This document shows, piece by piece, positions 35,732-44,581 of a stretch of DNA of 64,000 nt. Below the pieces are notes generated by a model, which had not been told where the DNA came from, ran no database searches, and saw only the letters and a list, made by a program, of their open reading frames with translations. The stretch spans positions 158,612 to 222,611 of the forward strand of contig WGMS01000008.1 of NCBI GenBank assembly GCA_016124935.1. The letters run 5' to 3'. The translations under genes were made by a program, and so were the position numbers. Positions within the stretch are counted from its first letter, which is position 1. Each line of letters begins with the position of its first letter. Source of the stretch: a bacterium (lineage in GTDB: Bacteria; Cyanobacteriota; Vampirovibrionia; Obscuribacterales; Obscuribacteraceae).

Positions 35732-36775
35732 CTAGAATATCCCTTCTCTTACCTGTCCTTTTTTGCTAGGCTTGGTGCCCAATACTTTGACATTATTTAT
35801 TTCAATCGACTTATTGTCGGGAATCTTCTCGCCCGACCAACTCTTCATCAGTGTGCCCAGGGAGAGCAGCTGTTCTAGCGGGGTTTGTGAATCGAGAGCT
35901 TCAGCGTCGCCTCCATAATAGTCGAACCATGGGATGCCGCTCTTTTCGTACTGTTTGCTTGTAATCGGTCTTGATGGCACAGCCTCACCGGTGACAGGCT
36001 TCCAGAAAGCTGCATTGAGCATATGCACATAGCAGCGGCTGCTATTATCTTGATCCCAGTCATTCAGGTCAAACTCATCTTCGTAGACCTCTTGATTTAT
36101 AGTCCCACCAGGAGCAACTCCCATACCGATACTAGCCTGCCTGGTACGGTGCATAAAAACAGGGGCAGAACAGCGCTTGGTTCTTCTAATTTCGCGTGGG
36201 AAGCGGCGCTCGAAGACATCTCGCTTCATAGGATAAACAATTATCTGAATGCCACCATATTGACCAAGACCGGTAATCTGCTCTTCTGCCGTATAACCTT
36301 CCCCCACAGAGGCGGCGACAAACTGGCGCACCACCCCCTTGCCGACGCAATAGCCGTCCAACCAGGGTTGACCAGGTGATACCAGATAATTCTGGGGTGT
36401 GCTGCAAAGCCCGGGTTCGTATTCCTCACCGGTGATGGCATCGACCTTGCCGGTCAGGACTCTGACCGCAAATGGATACTGGCCCTGATCGACTACATAG
36501 TCACTCTTAAAAGAGAGCCAGAGTGCTTCGGATTGATAGATAGGCAGCATGACGCCGCCTTGCACCAGCCAGTCTTGATGAACCCTGGCTGCATAATCGT
36601 CCACATGGCGAAGCGGAAAGCGACCGAGACCGGCAGGCAATGGATATTTCTTGCCGTCATCGGGCACTCTCAGGGTTTTAATCAGCTCTATATTGAGCCT
36701 GGCCTGGGGATGAATCTCAGGGAAGGAAAAATGCAGCACGTCTCTATTTAGTTCGATCATTTCGGCGGTCCTCAC
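35732..36775 (-). CDS. Conserved protein of unknown function, coupled to XRE regulator
   Basis: 347 residues, soluble, no signal peptide. It begins MRTAEMIELNRDVLHFSFPE, with LPAGLGRFPLRHVDDYA and GGVMLPIYQSEALWLSF; it looks like a conserved family that I recall as a hypothetical in several phyla, without a known function. The GTG start overlaps the stop of the XRE regulator (GTGA), so it is translationally coupled to it; ATG 36760 with GAGG upstream is an alternative. The pairing with an XRE regulator suggests a controlled module rather than housekeeping. Confidence 0.8.
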   Translation of the reverse strand: MRTAEMIELNRDVLHFSFPEIHPQARLNIELIKTLRVPDDGKKYPLPAGLGRFPLRHVDDYAARVHQDWLVQGGVMLPIYQSEALWLSFKSDYVVDQGQYPFAVRVLTGKVDAITGEEYEPGLCSTPQNYLVSPGQPWLDGYCVGKGVVRQFVAASVGEGYTAEEQITGLGQYGGIQIIVYPMKRDVFERRFPREIRRTKRCSAPVFMHRTRQASIGMGVAPGGTINQEVYEDEFDLNDWDQDNSSRCYVHMLNAAFWKPVTGEAVPSRPITSKQYEKSGIPWFDYYGGDAEALDSQTPLEQLLSLGTLMKSWSGEKIPDNKSIEINNVKVLGTKPSKKGQVREGIF

Positions 36776-37128
36776 CAGCTCCCATCACGCACTTCTCGGA
36801 CAATTCTGAGAACCGCATGATCGGGCATATCCTTTAACTGTCTTATCATCTGGGCGAATAGTTGTGGCCTTCTTCTAATAATTCTCTGCAGGTCATCTGA
36901 AACCTTGCCGGCTAATGCCAGAAGAACATCCGGATCCTCGGACAGCACACCTGCCAGGGTCACTATCGTCCCTTCGCCCGGGGGTGGTTGAAGCCCCCGT
37001 TCGATTTTGCTGAGGTAGGAAGGCTCGATGCCCACAGATGTTGCCACCCGGCGCAAAGTGAAGCTGCGGCTGTCGGTTTTTTGCAGCTCTTCGCGTTTGT
37101 TTCGGATGTATTCACCAAATTCGCTCAT
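36772..37128 (-). CDS. XRE-family transcriptional regulator
   Basis: About 118 residues from ATG 37128. A helix-turn-helix domain lies at residues about 5-60 (EYIRNKREELQ, LRRVATSVGIEPSYLSKIER), like phage repressor/XRE regulators. The C terminus has a helical tail. There is no recognisable Shine-Dalgarno, and the promoter predicts a transcript starting within a few bases of the ATG, so it is probably a leaderless message. It controls the coupled DUF gene and probably itself through the dyad over its -10. Confidence 0.88.
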   Translation of the reverse strand: MSEFGEYIRNKREELQKTDSRSFTLRRVATSVGIEPSYLSKIERGLQPPPGEGTIVTLAGVLSEDPDVLLALAGKVSDDLQRIIRRRPQLFAQMIRQLKDMPDHAVLRIVREVRDGSW

Positions 37129-37134
37129 AATATT

Positions 37135-37167
37135 GTGTAGTATATCGTACACAGTACACGCTATCAA
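37135..37167 (-). promoter_or_regulatory. Promoter and operator-like dyad for the XRE unit
   Basis: Minus-strand TTGATA (37162-37167), a 17-base spacer and TATACT (37139-37144). The start point should fall within about five bases of ATG 37128. The inverted repeat GTGTA (37135-37139)...TACAC (37148-37152) overlaps the -10; a direct GTGTAC copy lies beside it. Confidence 0.7.
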
Positions 37168-37271
37168 GAAGACAGTGAAGACCGTTAAGATTATTTCCGG
37201 CATCGAGTTAAAAATCCGGTGCTAAGAAGTCTTTCTACAAGCAATAAAAGGAAATAAGGAGAAAGATCAAC

Positions 37272-37463
37272 CTGAAAAGGCTGATGGTATTATCACTGAT
37301 GGCTATCGCTTCCAGCGTAATCGCGCTCACCGCCTGTGGCGGCGGAGATAATAAAGCCAGCGTCGAGGTCAACGACAAGCTTCTGGGTGACGGCAAAGAG
37401 GTCAATATCGAGACCCCCGCCGGCAACGCTCATCTTGACCTGCCTTCGGCGGACAGCAATTAA
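37272..37463 (+). CDS. Small lipoprotein with probable CTG start
   Basis: 63 residues. Reading from CTG 37272 gives a lipoprotein signal: KR n-region, hydrophobic VLSLMAIASSVIAL and lipobox LTAC (Cys22), then Gly/Asp-rich mature part. AGGAG (37257-37261) stands ten bases upstream of CTG. The first ATG (37284) would lose the positive n-region. No named domain. Probably a small surface or inner-face lipoprotein. Confidence 0.65.
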   Translation: MKRLMVLSLMAIASSVIALTACGGGDNKASVEVNDKLLGDGKEVNIETPAGNAHLDLPSADSN

Positions 37464-37640
37464 GATCAGCCAGGAATAGATTTGCCTGATCCCAACTATC
37501 AATGAACTGGCCTTATCCGGATCCAGATAGTGGACAACATCCTCCTGGTCTGTTTCCTTAAGTATGTTTGCTAACCAACTTGTATTTTTGCCGTACAAGA
37601 GTAAGATTAATCATGACTAGACAGCCCTTGGATCCCCAAG

Positions 37641-38054
37641 TTGACCAACACCCCAGCCGAATTGCTAAGCAATGCAATAACTCTTGCCTCAGAGCTAGAG
37701 GCCTTCGAGCCGCGACTGAACGGCTTTAGCGCTGCTATAGAAGGCCTGGGCGCCGGCAGAAACATCAATCCAATATGGCTCGACAAAGCCGCCGAATTCC
37801 TACAAAACGAATCTGTGGCAGAGATAGCCTTCAGCCTAAACGCACTGGCCGGTAACTACTTCAGCCAGGGAGATACAGATGGCGCAAAACGCCTCTGTCA
37901 AACAGCCTACCATCTCTACAAAATAGCCCTGGGTGACAACCATCCGGATACTATGGTGGTTGCAGAGAATCTCAAGAAGCTAGAGCAAAAAGCGGCGCCA
38001 CCCGAAGGACCCAAGCTTCCCAAACTGAAAAAATTCAACAAGCCCCGGGGCTGA
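37641..38054 (+). CDS. TPR-like protein
   Basis: 137 residues. Helical pair (LLSNAITLASELEAFEPRL, SVAEIAFSLNALAGNYFSQG) ending in a kinesin-light-chain-like TPR signature (AKRLCQTAYHLYKIALGDNH). The TTG start is the only reasonable one in frame. The C terminus is Lys/Pro-rich. No signal peptide, so cytoplasmic. Function unknown. Confidence 0.7.
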   Translation: MTNTPAELLSNAITLASELEAFEPRLNGFSAAIEGLGAGRNINPIWLDKAAEFLQNESVAEIAFSLNALAGNYFSQGDTDGAKRLCQTAYHLYKIALGDNHPDTMVVAENLKKLEQKAAPPEGPKLPKLKKFNKPRG

Positions 38055-38185
38055 ATTCAAGAGCCAATTCCACTTTATCGATGCTATAGTTCTCTGATTC
38101 GAATCTCTTCTGGGACCTATCCAATATGGGAATGGGAAGATTTAAAATCCCACAACTCTCCTGTTCAGCCAGGACGCGATAGACG

Positions 38186-39619
38186 ATGTCATTCTCTCGA
38201 GTGAATCGTTGCCTGGCAGTTGTCTTTACTTTGCTTGGAGTTATATCTATGTCTATTAACACAGCCGGCGCCGCCCTTTCCGCCGATATCAATCAGGAAG
38301 AAGCGAAAAGCATTGCAAGAGATGCCTACATCTACGCTTTCCCCATGGTTGACGCCTATCGCATCCTCTATAGCTATTTCGTGGATACGAACGATCCGGA
38401 ATTCAAAGCAGGTTTCAATAAGATTAAAAGCATCGCTAGGGTTTTTACCCCGGAAGACAAAGCGGTTCAAACCCCTAACTCAGATACTCCATATTCAATG
38501 GTCGGTCTTGATCTGCGGACAGAACCGATGGTTCTGACCCTGCCCGCCATAGACGAAAAGCGCTATTTTTCAGTCCAGCTCATAGACCTCTACACCCATA
38601 ACTTCGCCTATCTAGGCAGCCGCACCACCGGTAATGCCGGAGGCAATTATTTGATAGCCGGTCCCAACTGGAACGGCACCAAACCGGAAGGCATAAAAGA
38701 TGTCATCAAATCAGAGACAGAGCTTGTCCTCGGTGTTTATCGCACCCAGCTCTTCAATGCGGCTGATTTAGAGAAAGTCAAAGAGATCCAGAAGGGTTAC
38801 GAGTTGAAACCGCTCTCTCAATTCGAAGGCAAAGCAAGCCCTAAAAGCGCACCGGCAATAGACTTTATAAAGCCGGTGACACTCTCTGAAAACAGTCATT
38901 CTCTGGAAGTCTTCCCGGTGCTCAACTTCTTGCTCGATTTCTGTCCTGTAGTAGAGAGCGAGAAAGATTTGTTGACCCGCTTTGCGAAGGTCGGAATCGC
39001 TCCTGCTGCGAAATTCGATTCAGACAGCCTGCCCAAAGAGATTCGCAGCGCCATGGAATCAGGCATCGAAGAAGCCTGGCAGACCTACGAGAAGTTCAAG
39101 CATAATGAAGTCGATAAAGGCAAAGTCACCAGTGGAGATATCTTCGGCACCAGAGAATATTTGAAGAACAATTATCTATATCGCATGACCGCAGCCAAAC
39201 TGGGCATATTCGGCAACTCGAAAATGGAAGCCATGTATCCTATATTTGCCACCGATGCCGATGGCGATAAGTTAGATGGCTCAAAACACAAATATGCTAT
39301 TCGTTTCGAAAAAGGCGATCTCCCACCGGTCAAAGCCTTCTGGTCGCTGACCATGTACGAGCTGCCATCAAGCCTTCTGGTTGCCAACGAATTGAACAGA
39401 TACCTCATCAACTCACCAATGCTGCCAGATTTGAAATTTGGCGACGATGGCAGCCTCACTCTTTATATGCAGCATGAGAAGCCACAGGATACTGACCGGA
39501 TTGCCAATTGGCTGCCGGCTCCCAGTGGACCGTTCATGGCAGTGCTCAGGCTCTACTGGCCAGAAGAACCTGCCACCTCCGGCAAGTGGAAAGTGCCTGC
39601 TATGAAGAAGATCGACTAG
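38186..39619 (+). CDS. Exported DUF1254/DUF1214 protein
   Basis: 477 residues with a signal peptide (CLAVVFTLLGVISMSINTAG, cut near GAALS). The DUF1254 domain begins at EEAKSIARDAYIYAFPMVDA and includes TPNSDTPYSMVGLDLRTEPM; DUF1214 follows (FGTREYLKNNYLYRMTAAKL, KAFWSLTMYELPSSLLVANE). These paired domains are common in envelope proteins of unknown function. Single gene with an AT-rich leader. Confidence 0.9.
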   Translation: MSFSRVNRCLAVVFTLLGVISMSINTAGAALSADINQEEAKSIARDAYIYAFPMVDAYRILYSYFVDTNDPEFKAGFNKIKSIARVFTPEDKAVQTPNSDTPYSMVGLDLRTEPMVLTLPAIDEKRYFSVQLIDLYTHNFAYLGSRTTGNAGGNYLIAGPNWNGTKPEGIKDVIKSETELVLGVYRTQLFNAADLEKVKEIQKGYELKPLSQFEGKASPKSAPAIDFIKPVTLSENSHSLEVFPVLNFLLDFCPVVESEKDLLTRFAKVGIAPAAKFDSDSLPKEIRSAMESGIEEAWQTYEKFKHNEVDKGKVTSGDIFGTREYLKNNYLYRMTAAKLGIFGNSKMEAMYPIFATDADGDKLDGSKHKYAIRFEKGDLPPVKAFWSLTMYELPSSLLVANELNRYLINSPMLPDLKFGDDGSLTLYMQHEKPQDTDRIANWLPAPSGPFMAVLRLYWPEEPATSGKWKVPAMKKID

Positions 39620-39632
39620 TTGAATCTCTAGC

Positions 39633-40400
39633 TTATCTCAGTTTGAACAGGCGCATGTCAGAATAGCGCGGGCTTCCATCGCGATAGTAGAACTTATCGG
39701 CTATGTTCTCACGAACAATCTTGCCGTTCTTGTTGTGGATAATGGAAATGTCATTTCCGTTGCGTTCGACGACAGCGATATGATTGGTTCCATTCCGAAA
39801 ATGCCCCGTGCCTGAGATTATACCCACAGCGCCATCCGGAAAATCGTCTCTGTCAAAATTACCCGAAAGCCTATCGGGTGGTCCAAGGCGATTGGACAAA
39901 AGATTTACCATATCCTTTACTCTTATCTGATAGTCTCTGCTGGATAGGAATCCGGCAGTCTCGAGCATCTCGCTCAAGGATGACGCGCACTGATCAGCTT
40001 CAGGCACTCTGTACCCGGCGAAATTTCGAGCATCTCGGGGGACGACATTACCCAAATCTGTTCTATTGACCGCGGCATGGGCAGCTTCTCTCAACTTCCC
40101 TGCGGATAATTCACCAGTGGAGCCAGCAAGGATCAACTCTGGTTGTTCGGGCGAGGCATCAGTCATGCCGCCGCCATCACGCTGGGCATCGTTCTGCAAT
40201 CCAGTCCAGATTCCAGCCGAGAGGGCCGCGGAGGCAACCTGAATGCCGTTGTCGGACGATACCACCCTATCGTCTGCGCCCTGGGTAAAAGAATGCTCTT
40301 CATAGGCAGAAGCCAAAAGGTGAGAACCGGCTCTATCGCTCTGGGCGGCATCTTTGCCGAGCGGAACTTCCGGACTATCAGTACTTGATTCTATCGCCAT
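39633..40400 (-). CDS. Putative cysteine peptidase-like protein (NlpC/CHAP-type), no signal peptide
   Basis: 255 residues. The first 110 are disordered. The C-terminal part has a possible catalytic Cys in QCASSLSEMLETAGF and His in NHIAVVERNGNDISIIHN, the spacing and NH context resembling NlpC/P60 or CHAP amidases. Without a signal peptide it may be secreted by a special system or act inside the cell. The call is tentative; fold comparison would settle it. Confidence 0.55.
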   Translation of the reverse strand: MAIESSTDSPEVPLGKDAAQSDRAGSHLLASAYEEHSFTQGADDRVVSSDNGIQVASAALSAGIWTGLQNDAQRDGGGMTDASPEQPELILAGSTGELSAGKLREAAHAAVNRTDLGNVVPRDARNFAGYRVPEADQCASSLSEMLETAGFLSSRDYQIRVKDMVNLLSNRLGPPDRLSGNFDRDDFPDGAVGIISGTGHFRNGTNHIAVVERNGNDISIIHNKNGKIVRENIADKFYYRDGSPRYSDMRLFKLR

Positions 40401-40723
40401 GTCAATTGAACCTTGGTAAGGACGCCGAGTTATAGGCTTATTAGATCATCTTACCCCCTACCCCAGAGGCTAAACTCTGGAGATTTAGTTGGGGTATAGC
40501 GAGAAATTCTTGCCACACGAAAAATCTAACAGCCCAACGTGACATCTGCGTTACCATCAAGATTAAATGCAAGCTGGGCAAAGGATATCTCCGCCTGCCC
40601 TGCCGGATCAATAAACGACGCCACTAAAAAAATCCTTTGTTCAGATAAATGCTCAAAAATTACTCTATATGACTGTAGAATTGTGGAGTCATCGGCGTCG
40701 CCGTCAATCCAGAGCTAGATACT
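40401..40723. other. Intergenic region with a long hairpin
   Basis: A strong imperfect inverted repeat, taccccag...ttggggta (40459-40496), with inner pairs CTAAA/TTTAG and CTC/GAG, lies between divergent genes. Otherwise AT-rich with no open frame of interest. Confidence 0.5.
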
Positions 40724-41659
40724 TTGCTGAAGAGACTGTCACAACATTCGCTCCTTACTTTCGCAATTGTGATATTGGTCCTCTCAGTGGCGGCTTATGG
40801 CGGGACCCTCAATCTTTTATTGGAGTTGCTCAGCCATCTGCGTATTCCTCTTTCTATCCTCAGTTTTCTTCTCGTTCTTGCTTCTTTCATCGGCAGGAGC
40901 AAAACAGCAATTCTGATAACCATGGTGGCACTTCTACTTAATCTGATACCGGTAGCCGTGCTCTTTCTACCCGCTTCCAATTCAGCAAAAGCGGCCTCGC
41001 CCGTAAGCCTCTCTCTTCTACAACTGAATCTCCGTCCATACCAGAACAAGCATTATGAGCGAGCCCTCAAGGTAATCAAAGCAAAAGATGCCGATGTAGT
41101 AGGAGTGATAGAGCTAAAACAGGACTGGACCAAATTTCTCTGTCTATCGCTTCCAGAATATCCTTATCTATACAAAGAAGAGGGTTTCGGCGGAGTAATG
41201 TTGATGAGCAAATACAAGTTGCTCGAACCTTCCATCGAGTACACGGGCAAGATAAAACGCCCTAGGATAAAAGCCTCGATCAAAAAAGACGGTCAAGACT
41301 TCCATATTATCTTAGCCCACACGGTCACACCCAAAAACGATCTTAGATTCCGCAACAAAGAACTGCATATAGTGGCAGAACAAACAAAGTCCGGCCAGCG
41401 CCCTCTGATAGTCTTCGGGGACCTCAACTGCAGCCCGTTCTCGCCATATTTCGCCGACCTTCTGAAAGAAGGACACTTAAACGATTCGGAGCAAGGCTTC
41501 GGTCCTCAGCCATCATGGCCATGCCCTCTGCCCTTCATACCTATAGATCATGTCCTGACCAGCTCGGATTTGCGCTGTATAGAGCGAGAGATTTGCGAGG
41601 ACATAGGCTCTGACCACAGACCGGTCTTCGCTCGCCTGGAGCTGGTTAAAAATCGATAG
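40724..41659 (+). CDS. Membrane-anchored endonuclease/exonuclease/phosphatase-family protein
   Basis: 311 residues. Two N-terminal membrane helices (LLTFAIVILVLSVAAYGG and ILITMVALLLNLIPVAVL) are followed by an EEP domain with LLQLNLRPYQNKHYERALKV, VVGVIELKQDWTKF, FGDLNCSPFS and the catalytic end GSDHRPVFARL. The family hydrolyses phosphodiesters in nucleic acids, phosphoinositides or sphingolipids. The domain lies on the outer face. The TTG start has no strong SD. Confidence 0.87.
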   Translation: MLKRLSQHSLLTFAIVILVLSVAAYGGTLNLLLELLSHLRIPLSILSFLLVLASFIGRSKTAILITMVALLLNLIPVAVLFLPASNSAKAASPVSLSLLQLNLRPYQNKHYERALKVIKAKDADVVGVIELKQDWTKFLCLSLPEYPYLYKEEGFGGVMLMSKYKLLEPSIEYTGKIKRPRIKASIKKDGQDFHIILAHTVTPKNDLRFRNKELHIVAEQTKSGQRPLIVFGDLNCSPFSPYFADLLKEGHLNDSEQGFGPQPSWPCPLPFIPIDHVLTSSDLRCIEREICEDIGSDHRPVFARLELVKNR

Positions 41660-41891
41660 CCCGCCCCCGCTTGACATAACCCAGCTACTCCTCCGGACGT
41701 TTGACTCAAACGTGTCATCCATGAGCCTGTAATAGTTTCAAAGTCAACAAAGAAATTCGCCAGAGCCCGTCCTAATTATTGCGGCAGCCCTGTAGAAATC
41801 AAATTGTGATGCCAAAAGAGTAGATTAAATAAGGTTTTTCAGCTCTGTATATGCAAAAATCAGAAGAATTAAAAAAGGAACGCCTTCTATC

Positions 41892-44555
41892 ATGAAAAAA
41901 ATAGCACCGGTACTTACTTCTATGTTTCTGATGATATCGCTGTCGAGTCCGGCGGCACTGGCAGGAGGTCCGCCCTACGAGAAGAATCTGAACCGTGGGC
42001 TTAGTAAACTGGCGAAAGGCGACTACCAGGCTTCGATTACATATTTCACCAAAGTCCTCACAGAAGACCCCAGAGTTTTCGACGCTTACCTAAATAGAGC
42101 AAGCGCCCGGGAGCATCTCAACGATTTCGACGGCGCTCTAGCCGACTATGAACAGGCGCTCAAGATAAATCCTAATGTGGTTGCCTGTTTCCTCAAGCGC
42201 GGCGACCTCTTTATGTCCATGGGCAAGCAAAAGCAAGCCATCGACGATTATACCCAGGCGATGCGACTGGACCAAAAAAATATCGAAGCCTATCTCAAAA
42301 GAGCCAGGGCTTTGAAATTCAACGGCAACTACGACAAAGCGGCTAAAGACTACGAGGTCGTGTTGGGATTTTCGCCCAAGTCCAAAGAAGCGCGTGAAGG
42401 TAGCGCCGATTGCAAGCGCCACCTCAACGACTATGACGGAGCCATTGCCGAGTATCGCTATCTGCTTAAAAAGTATAAGAAGGACGCTTTCCCCCTCCAC
42501 TATGAACTGGGCGAGGTGCTGCAGCTCAAAGGCGAGAAGAAAGAAGCGAAAGAACACTTCGAACAGATTATCACCTACTACTCCAAGAGCCTGGAACGCT
42601 CGCGCAAAAAAGGTCTTGATTACCTGCGTCGCGGTCTAGCTTATTACCAGTTGGGAGAAAAGGACAAAGCCCTCAGCGATCTCGAAAACGGTGTCCAGTT
42701 GCTGCCTAACGATGCCATGGCCCACTACAAACTGGCTCATGTCCTGCTCGATTCGGGAGATACGCAGAAAGCCCTTAAAGAGCTCGATGAAGCTCTCAAG
42801 GTAAATGGCAGCCTCCATGCCGCTCTCATTGATAGAGCCGAGGCCAATATGATCCTGGGCAATAATGCTGCCGCAAAAGAAGACCTGGACAAAGCTCTGG
42901 CTACAGAGAAAGACGCCCGGGGTTATATCAACCGCGCTCTCGTGAACCTGGCTATTGGAGATTCTTTGAGTGCCAGAGACGACTTGAAACAAGCCAAAAG
43001 TCTCAACTCTCGGCTGGTGCAGGGCGAAAGAGAAAAGATGACCACAGCCCTGGAAGGCTTGAAAACAAAAGATGATAAAGGCATAGCCCTGGCAGGCACC
43101 TTACATAAACTTGCCCTCTTCGACCTGGCCGAAGGAGATCTCGAAGGAGCCGAATCCACTGAGAAACAATCTCTCTCTATTCTCGAAAAAGAGCTGACAA
43201 TGAACGACCCTTCTGTGGCCAGAGGCTTGCTTCTACTAGGTCTCGTCTACCAGGAAAGAGGCTACCTTTTGAAGGCTGAGGCGCTTTATCGAACCGCTCT
43301 TGAAAAATTCAAAAAGGGCATGGGGGACGAGTTCAAATATGCACTCTTCCATCTCGAAGACTGCGCCAATGTCTTGATGGCCGCCTCCAAATACGAAGAG
43401 GCCGGATCTATTCTCTCCGACACCCGCATGTTGCGTTCATCTTCTGCAATCAAAGAACGCGCTTATCCCGAAAAGATGCTCGCGATCGTGGAGAAATCGC
43501 TGGATGCGTATAAACAGAAAAAGAAATACGACCGTCAGGAAGAGCTTGTCAGAAGAGCCGCCGGTATCAGAAGCGGTGGCGAAGACGGCGAAGCAGACAG
43601 CACACCGCAGGTGGTTATAAACAAGCCTATAAGAGACAAATGGGCTGTGATAGTGGGTATCAGCAAATTCAAGAACTCTGATATCAATCTGCAATACGCG
43701 GCAAAAGACGCCAGAGACTTTTACGACTTCTTGATCAAAGAGAGAAACTTCGCTCCGGATCATGTCCAGATTCTCACCGACGAAGAAGCCACCAGGGCGA
43801 ATATACTGTCAGTGCTGGGCTCCAACTGGCTGCCCCGGGTCGCAGAACCGGATGACCTGGTCATGATCTATTTCTCCAGCCATGGCAGCCCCTCTGATAT
43901 AGACGTCGGTGGCGTCAATTATCTTGTTGCCCACGATACAGATCCCAAAAATCTGTTTATCACCGGAATAGCCATGCAAGATCTGGCTCGCATAATAAAA
44001 GGTAGAGTCCAGGCCCAGAGAATTGTCCTTTTGTTAGATGCCTGCCATTCCGGAGTTGTCGCCCCCAGTTCCAAGGGACTGCAAAGAGTCTGCAATGTGG
44101 ACCCGGACAAAGTGGTACAGGGAACCGGCCAGCTTGTGATCACATCAAGTATGCCCTCCCAGCGCTCCTGGGAATCATCCAGATACAAAGGCAGTGTCTT
44201 CACCAAACATCTAATCGACGGCTTGAGAAAAGATGGTGTCAACACCAACCTCGGAGAAGCCTTCAACTATCTGGAATCTCAAGTACAAAGAGAAGTTTTG
44301 AGAGATCGTGGTCTCTTGCAAACCCCGGTGATGAAGAGCAAATGGAGCGGCAACGAACTGATTATCGGTGTGCCGCCGACCAATCCTTCCACCGGATTGC
44401 CGACAGTAGAGCTGCCCGACAATCTATCCGCAGATAACAAAAAAGCCCAGGTGGCTCCACCTTCGAGCAGCGCTAACGCAGACGATGCGGTATCCTCTGC
44501 TAAATCCATGGTCAAGAAGAACCAGGGCAAATCGAAGAAGAAAAAGAAAAAATAG
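41892..44555 (+). CDS. Exported TPR protein with caspase-like (peptidase C14) domain
   Basis: 887 residues. Signal peptide 1-24 (MFLMISLSSPAALAG). Many TPR units follow from residue 30 to about 530 (AYLNRASAREHLNDFDGALA, AIDDYTQAMRLDQKNIEAY). The caspase domain begins at about 580 (KWAVIVGISKFKN), with His664 in YFSSHGS and Cys718 in LLLDACHSG, the C14 dyad. The C terminus is Ser/Lys-rich. Caspase-like proteases cut after Arg/Lys or Asp; here it is periplasmic. Convergent with a WD40 gene, 26 bases apart. Confidence 0.93.
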   Translation: MKKIAPVLTSMFLMISLSSPAALAGGPPYEKNLNRGLSKLAKGDYQASITYFTKVLTEDPRVFDAYLNRASAREHLNDFDGALADYEQALKINPNVVACFLKRGDLFMSMGKQKQAIDDYTQAMRLDQKNIEAYLKRARALKFNGNYDKAAKDYEVVLGFSPKSKEAREGSADCKRHLNDYDGAIAEYRYLLKKYKKDAFPLHYELGEVLQLKGEKKEAKEHFEQIITYYSKSLERSRKKGLDYLRRGLAYYQLGEKDKALSDLENGVQLLPNDAMAHYKLAHVLLDSGDTQKALKELDEALKVNGSLHAALIDRAEANMILGNNAAAKEDLDKALATEKDARGYINRALVNLAIGDSLSARDDLKQAKSLNSRLVQGEREKMTTALEGLKTKDDKGIALAGTLHKLALFDLAEGDLEGAESTEKQSLSILEKELTMNDPSVARGLLLLGLVYQERGYLLKAEALYRTALEKFKKGMGDEFKYALFHLEDCANVLMAASKYEEAGSILSDTRMLRSSSAIKERAYPEKMLAIVEKSLDAYKQKKKYDRQEELVRRAAGIRSGGEDGEADSTPQVVINKPIRDKWAVIVGISKFKNSDINLQYAAKDARDFYDFLIKERNFAPDHVQILTDEEATRANILSVLGSNWLPRVAEPDDLVMIYFSSHGSPSDIDVGGVNYLVAHDTDPKNLFITGIAMQDLARIIKGRVQAQRIVLLLDACHSGVVAPSSKGLQRVCNVDPDKVVQGTGQLVITSSMPSQRSWESSRYKGSVFTKHLIDGLRKDGVNTNLGEAFNYLESQVQREVLRDRGLLQTPVMKSKWSGNELIIGVPPTNPSTGLPTVELPDNLSADNKKAQVAPPSSSANADDAVSSAKSMVKKNQGKSKKKKKK

Positions 44556-44581
44556 AATCAGATCAATTCAGATAAAAACGG

